A stretch of DNA of 36,186 bases, from contig JBHIBY010000023.1 in NCBI GenBank assembly GCA_046759305.1, positions 1 to 36,186 of the forward strand, given 5' to 3'. Positions 32,474 to 36,186 of this stretch are shown here, piece after piece (the first letter of the stretch is position 1; the number at the start of each line of letters is the position of its first letter). Position numbers and translations under genes: made by a program. Below the pieces are notes generated by a model. The model ran no database searches. It worked only from the letters and a program-made list of their open reading frames with translations, and was not told where the DNA came from. The DNA is from JADFRG01 sp046759305 (GTDB lineage Bacteria; Chloroflexota; Anaerolineae; Anaerolineales; E44-bin32).

Positions 32474-34288
32474 CTATACGTACCGCTGACGGATCGCAGA
32501 GCTGACATAATCCATCGTGGCGACCACCAAGGCGATGGCGAGCATTGCTGCAGCAGCACCACGGTAGTCAAGGATGCGAACGTAGTTTTGCAGCAGGAAT
32601 CCGATCCCGCCGCCGCCAGCGAAGCCAATGATGGTAGACATGCGTACATTGATGTCCCAGCGGTACATCAGGAACGAAATGTAGGGGGGGATGACCTGCG
32701 GGATCACCGCAAATCGGATCACCTGCGCGCGATTTGCTCCCGTAGCCTGCACGGCCTCCAGTGGCCCTGGAGCGATGCTCTCCACCTGCTCTGAAAAGAG
32801 CTTTCCTAGTGCGGCGATCGTGTGCAGCGTGAGTGCGAGCGCTCCAGCAAAGGGTCCGATTCCTACCCAGACGACGAATACGATAACCATGATGATCGCT
32901 TCGATCGATCGGACCGCGTTGAGGATCGTGCGCAAAACATAGTAGATCCAGGAACCTATTGGGAGCGGTTGCCGTACATCGACGCGGATCGACAATAAGA
33001 CTCCCAGCACCGCGCCAACAAAGGTAGGCATCACAAAGGTGCGAGTGATATCAGCGATCTGATAGAACCATTTTAGCGCAGCGCCTATCAGCGCGAAGAG
33101 CGCAGCACCTGCTAAAGCCGCAGCAACAGCATTGAGAAGCTTCACGGTGGTGGGATCCAACCGGTCGGAAGCCTGCTGACCGAGACGTCCTCCAAGGCTT
33201 CCAAGTGCGGCGCCGGCGACGAATGCCGCCAATCCAGGCGTCAGCATCCACAGGGCGTCACCCAGCTGGAATACGAAGTTGCCCAAGAAACCAAGAGGTC
33301 CGAGCGGTTCGATCAACGCGTCACCAATCGCCATTGCCAGGTAAGCAATAAGGTAGGTCACAACGATTGTCAGCACCCCAGCCGCGGCGATCAGCAGCCC
33401 ACGCCCGATCTTTGCGGTGAGCCCGGATAGGTCCGTCCTTTCACGGGATACCGCAACTACAGAGGCGGCAGCCAATGACAGCGTTATTCCCGCATTGAAG
33501 AAGGGCGAATCCGATGCAGACGACTCCGCGAATTGCCCAATCAAGCTGGCAATTGTGAAGCCCAACCATATGCCGAGCGGCCATCCTAGCAACATCAGGG
33601 CAATGCTCGTCAGCGGAGCTTTGACATCAGACATCAGGTTTCTTGCGGCCAAGAAACTGATTGGAACGGCCAGGATGCCACCGAAAGTTGTGGCAAGCAG
33701 CGCCAAAAAGACCGTTTCAACAATCTTCTCAAAGACTGCCTCGGCAGTGCTTGAGGCGCGTGGCAGGCCAACATTCTGCCTCGCAGTAGCTTGAATGAGT
33801 TGAGCTTCCGCGATCGGTTGGCGATTCGGTAGCTCGGCCCTAATCGACCAATGGCCATCAGGATCGACTTGGAAGTTGCCGAGCTGCAGCTTAGCACCGC
33901 TCTGTGCGACAAAATTGACCGGCCCCCTTGTATCCGGCATGAAATTAAAGCCTTCGATGGTGATGATCTCACCCGGCCCAGCACAGATCGGGGTTACAAC
34001 CATGTGGGGGCCGCCCCCCCTCGCGGCGCTTTCGGGGAAGCCGGTCTCTGGACACGGCAAATAGAAAGCGAAATCGACGTCAGTCTCCTCCTGGTCGTAT
34101 TCCAGGATGTCGGGTTGGGCCAGGGCCCGCAAGATGCGCGTCAGCTGCGTGAGCCGGTCCTCCGAACGAGCCTGCTCTAGATTGACATCGGTTACCCAGA
34201 AGCCATAGGCAAAAATCGTAAATACGAGAACGACTCCGCTGGCGAAGGTAAAGCGTCGGACCCATGGATTCTGCATGAAGTCCTTCAT
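32474..34288 (-). CDS. phnE: PhnE-type ABC transporter permease, enlarged by an N-terminal extracytoplasmic domain and a 230-residue insert
   Basis: This 604-residue protein is about twice the usual 260-290 residues of PhnE. After helix 1 (about 15-32) comes an outer domain, about 34-185, with GPGEIITIEGFNFMPDTRGP and VNFVAQSGAKLQLGNF, which resembles an IPT/TIG Ig-like fold. PhnE-like sequence starts with ETVFLALLATTFGGILAVPI (191-210) and SFLAARNLM. It is then interrupted from about 222 to 452 by several extra hydrophobic segments. It resumes with RTILNAVRSIEAIIMVIVFV, GPLEAVQATGANRAQVIRFA (the ATPase-contact motif) and FAGGGGIGFLLQ. The ATG overlaps the phnC stop as ATGA. The frame is intact, so this looks functional. 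The substrate may be phosphonate, phosphite or phosphate. Confidence 0.9.
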   Translation of the reverse strand: MKDFMQNPWVRRFTFASGVVLVFTIFAYGFWVTDVNLEQARSEDRLTQLTRILRALAQPDILEYDQEETDVDFAFYLPCPETGFPESAARGGGPHMVVTPICAGPGEIITIEGFNFMPDTRGPVNFVAQSGAKLQLGNFQVDPDGHWSIRAELPNRQPIAEAQLIQATARQNVGLPRASSTAEAVFEKIVETVFLALLATTFGGILAVPISFLAARNLMSDVKAPLTSIALMLLGWPLGIWLGFTIASLIGQFAESSASDSPFFNAGITLSLAAASVVAVSRERTDLSGLTAKIGRGLLIAAAGVLTIVVTYLIAYLAMAIGDALIEPLGPLGFLGNFVFQLGDALWMLTPGLAAFVAGAALGSLGGRLGQQASDRLDPTTVKLLNAVAAALAGAALFALIGAALKWFYQIADITRTFVMPTFVGAVLGVLLSIRVDVRQPLPIGSWIYYVLRTILNAVRSIEAIIMVIVFVVWVGIGPFAGALALTLHTIAALGKLFSEQVESIAPGPLEAVQATGANRAQVIRFAVIPQVIPPYISFLMYRWDINVRMSTIIGFAGGGGIGFLLQNYVRILDYRGAAAAMLAIALVVATMDYVSSAIRQRYV

Positions 34289-35037
34289 CCGACGCGTTCC
34301 GCTTCCTTTCCGTATATCTCCTTAAACTTCTCATCGTCGATATTTTCGGGTGGTCCATCAAACATCAGCTTCCCACCGTTAAGCGCGATTGCGCGATCCG
34401 CGTAGCGATGCACAAGATCAAGAAAGTGCAGGCTGCAGAGCACGGTGACGCCGTCGTTTTTGTTGATGTCTTCTAGATATTGCATGATGGAGTGTGCCAG
34501 CACCGGATCGAGACTAGCTACTGGTTCATCCGCTAGCACGATCTCCGGCTCCTGCATCAAAGCTCGCGCAATGCCTACGCGTTGTTGCTGTCCGCCGCTA
34601 AGTTCGTCCGCGCGCTTCTGAGCTTGATCAGCGATGCCGGCTCGATCGAGTTGCCGCATCGCCATATCCATATCGCCTTTCGAAAAACGATTGATTAGGC
34701 TCATCGCTGGGTTGACATATCCCAGGCGACCCGCGAGTACATTTGTGATTACCTTGGACCGCGTTACTAAATTGAAGTGCTGAAAGACCATTCCGATTTT
34801 CCGGCGGATGTGGAGCAGTTCATCCTGGCTCGCTTGGGCAATGTCTTGGCCGTCCATTAAGATCTCGCCTTCTGTTGGCTCAACTAATCGATTGATACAT
34901 CGAAGCAGGGTGGACTTCCCCGATCCGCTGAGCCCGATTACCGCCAGAAATTCTCCGGTCTCGACGGAAAAACTCACATCATCTAATGCGAGTACATCTC
35001 CAGGATAGATCTTCGTGAGATTACTTACCTCCAGCAT
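34285..35037 (-). CDS. phnC: PhnC-type ABC transporter ATPase
   Basis: This 250-residue ATPase drives import by the PhnD/PhnE system. Walker A is GLSGSGKST (35-43), the Q-loop is Gln86, the signature is LSGGQQQRV (146-154), Walker B is IVLADEP (166-172), the D-loop is ASLD and the switch His is at 204. The sequence GMVFQHFNLV is typical of PhnC. TAAGGAG lies about 17 bases before the ATG, which is far for a ribosome binding site, but an in-frame stop just upstream excludes a longer form. It follows phnD after an intrinsic terminator and overlaps phnE by four bases. Confidence 0.93.
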   Translation of the reverse strand: MLEVSNLTKIYPGDVLALDDVSFSVETGEFLAVIGLSGSGKSTLLRCINRLVEPTEGEILMDGQDIAQASQDELLHIRRKIGMVFQHFNLVTRSKVITNVLAGRLGYVNPAMSLINRFSKGDMDMAMRQLDRAGIADQAQKRADELSGGQQQRVGIARALMQEPEIVLADEPVASLDPVLAHSIMQYLEDINKNDGVTVLCSLHFLDLVHRYADRAIALNGGKLMFDGPPENIDDEKFKEIYGKEAERVG

Positions 35038-35103
35038 CGGTGGGCCGAGCTTATCTCCTTACGCGGCAAAGTCGTTCGTTGGTGACAAATCGATTCTAAC
35101 CGC

Positions 35104-35144
35104 AAAAAAACAAGGCCCTGGGCATGGCTACACCCAGGGCCTTG
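35104..35144 (-). terminator. Intrinsic terminator between phnD and phnC
   Basis: On the minus strand CAAGGCCCTGGG (35144-35133) pairs perfectly with CCCAGGGCCTTG (35122-35111) around a 10-base loop, followed by seven T residues (35110-35104). This is the strongest terminator in the window. It lies 24 bases after the phnD stop and 66 bases before the phnC start, so it should let phnD be made in excess over phnC and phnE. Confidence 0.92.
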
Positions 35145-35167
35145 AAGGTAGTTTAGGACCGCATCGA

Positions 35168-36186
35168 CTATTGGCCGATGTTCTCCAGTGTGATTCCTTG
35201 CGCCTCCAACATGATCCGGATGCCGTCGAAATTCTCATCGAAAATTGGACCGGCACCGGTCCATTCATAGAAATCTGGAGAGCAGATCAACTGCTGATCG
35301 ACCTGGCATGCGTCCGATTCCAGATACGCGACGACCGCGTCAATGATCCCCTGCCTGAGGTCAACAGGGAACTCAGGGGAGAAGGACATCGTGTCATTGG
35401 GAATCTCGGGCGAGATCGCCAATATTCGAACCTTCTGCACCACGTCCGGAGCTTCTTCCCGGATCGTTTGGCGGGCGTCCAGCACGCGGTAGCCACCGCA
35501 GAACAGCCGGTTGTCTTCATTGACCGCACATTCCGAGATCATCTCATCTGGAATGTCGGGCGGATCGCCTATCGCCCAGCTGCCTTCCGGAAGCAGTGGC
35601 GGGCTGAAGAAGGTCGTTGCAAAGTCTACTTCTCCATTGTAGATCGCTCGGGCTGCCGCCGTGTGGCCACCGGCCTCTACCGCTTCACCCGGCGTAATGC
35701 CGAGATCCCCCAACTGTGAGGATGGAACAAGGAACCCAGAGGTCGACGTCACCTCGGGGATCGCCCAGGAGGCGCCTTCAAGATCCTCAAGGGTCTGGAA
35801 ATCGCTGTCTCGAGCTACCAGATACTGGGCCCAGTATACGTTCCAGCCGAAGCGCTCAGCCGCCAGGCCGGGTTCTACACCGCAGAGCTGGCTGGCGAGA
35901 GCGTATCCCATGGCAGGGATGAACCCGACCGTATCGGTGGGGGAAGCACACATCTCCTCGATCGTGGCGGCATAGGATGTTGGGACGCTGACATCAAAGA
36001 CCAGTCCCGTCGCCTCGCCAAGGAATTCCTCAATCGCGTCGCCTGACTCGACCATGTAGTCTACATTCACCGAAGGAACGAACAGCACCTTGACTGGGTT
36101 GTCCGCCGTGCCGAGCTCCGCCACAGCTGGCGCCTCGATCGTTGTCGGATCAACTGTGATGTCCTCGCCGAACCATTCCATGGAGA
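35168..36186 (-). CDS. phnD: PhnD-type phosphonate/phosphite/phosphate-binding protein (5' end outside window)
   Basis: At least 339 residues are encoded in the window and the frame runs off the edge. The Met at 36181 is unlikely to be the start, because no signal peptide follows it. Expected PhnD features are present: VKVLFVPSVNVDYMVESGDA near the N-terminus, VGFIPAMGYALA, WAIPEVTSTSGFLVPSSQLG (the S-T-S-G phosphorus-ligand loop) and GGHTAAARAIYNGEVDFATT with the usual His. Cysteines in EMISECAVNEDNRLFCGGYR and in YLESDACQVDQQLICSPDFY could form disulfides outside the cell. A lipoprotein signal is expected beyond the window. It would capture the ligand and deliver it to PhnE/PhnC. Confidence 0.9.
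   Translation of the reverse strand, partial: SMEWFGEDITVDPTTIEAPAVAELGTADNPVKVLFVPSVNVDYMVESGDAIEEFLGEATGLVFDVSVPTSYAATIEEMCASPTDTVGFIPAMGYALASQLCGVEPGLAAERFGWNVYWAQYLVARDSDFQTLEDLEGASWAIPEVTSTSGFLVPSSQLGDLGITPGEAVEAGGHTAAARAIYNGEVDFATTFFSPPLLPEGSWAIGDPPDIPDEMISECAVNEDNRLFCGGYRVLDARQTIREEAPDVVQKVRILAISPEIPNDTMSFSPEFPVDLRQGIIDAVVAYLESDACQVDQQLICSPDFYEWTGAGPIFDENFDGIRIMLEAQGITLENIGQ

Overview
The window most likely comes from a Chloroflexota (Chloroflexi) genome, possibly an Anaerolineae-like lineage. This is inferred from gene content, not from an rRNA. The clues are a TPR protein with an acidic tail full of P-D-W-L motifs, a long array of polytopic GT-C-type membrane proteins, a minimal Tad/Flp pilus operon without a visible secretin, and a long-form HPF. 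No rRNA, tRNA, CRISPR array, IS element or phage gene was seen. Genes are tightly packed, with many ATGA, TAATG or TAGTG stop/start overlaps.

Layout. (1) 1-6386, minus strand: a partial giant TPR/PDWL protein preceded by a membrane H+-pyrophosphatase (hppA) with a near-consensus promoter. (2) 6746-7957, plus strand: the primary sigma factor (rpoD/sigA) starting at TTG, followed by an intrinsic terminator. (3) 8146-22051: nine consecutive polytopic membrane proteins that look like GT-C glycosyltransferases or relatives. The first is on the minus strand and the other eight are on the plus strand. A 35-bp tandem repeat with TTGA-N7-TCA(A/G) cores interrupts the array at about 17315-17489. (4) 22113-23886: a NarL/DegU-type response regulator and a soluble DegS-like histidine kinase. 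(5) 23993-30228: a 48-aa Flp pilin gene with its own promoter and terminator, then cpaB, tadZ/cpaE, tadA/cpaF, tadB and tadC. comF follows 21 bp after tadC, then hpf and a strong terminator. (6) 31830-36186, minus strand: an HNH endonuclease-family gene and a phosphonate-type ABC transporter (phnD partial, phnC, and an unusually large phnE), with an intrinsic terminator between phnD and phnC.

How the parts may work together. The two-component pair lies between the putative glycosylation array and the Tad pilus operon, so it may control surface structures; this is inference. The Flp pilin is set up for high expression relative to the assembly machinery. comF behind tadC raises the possibility that the pilus serves DNA uptake. 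The GT-C array has no neighbouring flippase, polymerase, GT2/GT4 or sugar-nucleotide genes. It therefore probably uses polyprenyl-phosphate sugars or an acceptor made elsewhere, and the substrate cannot be read from the sequence.
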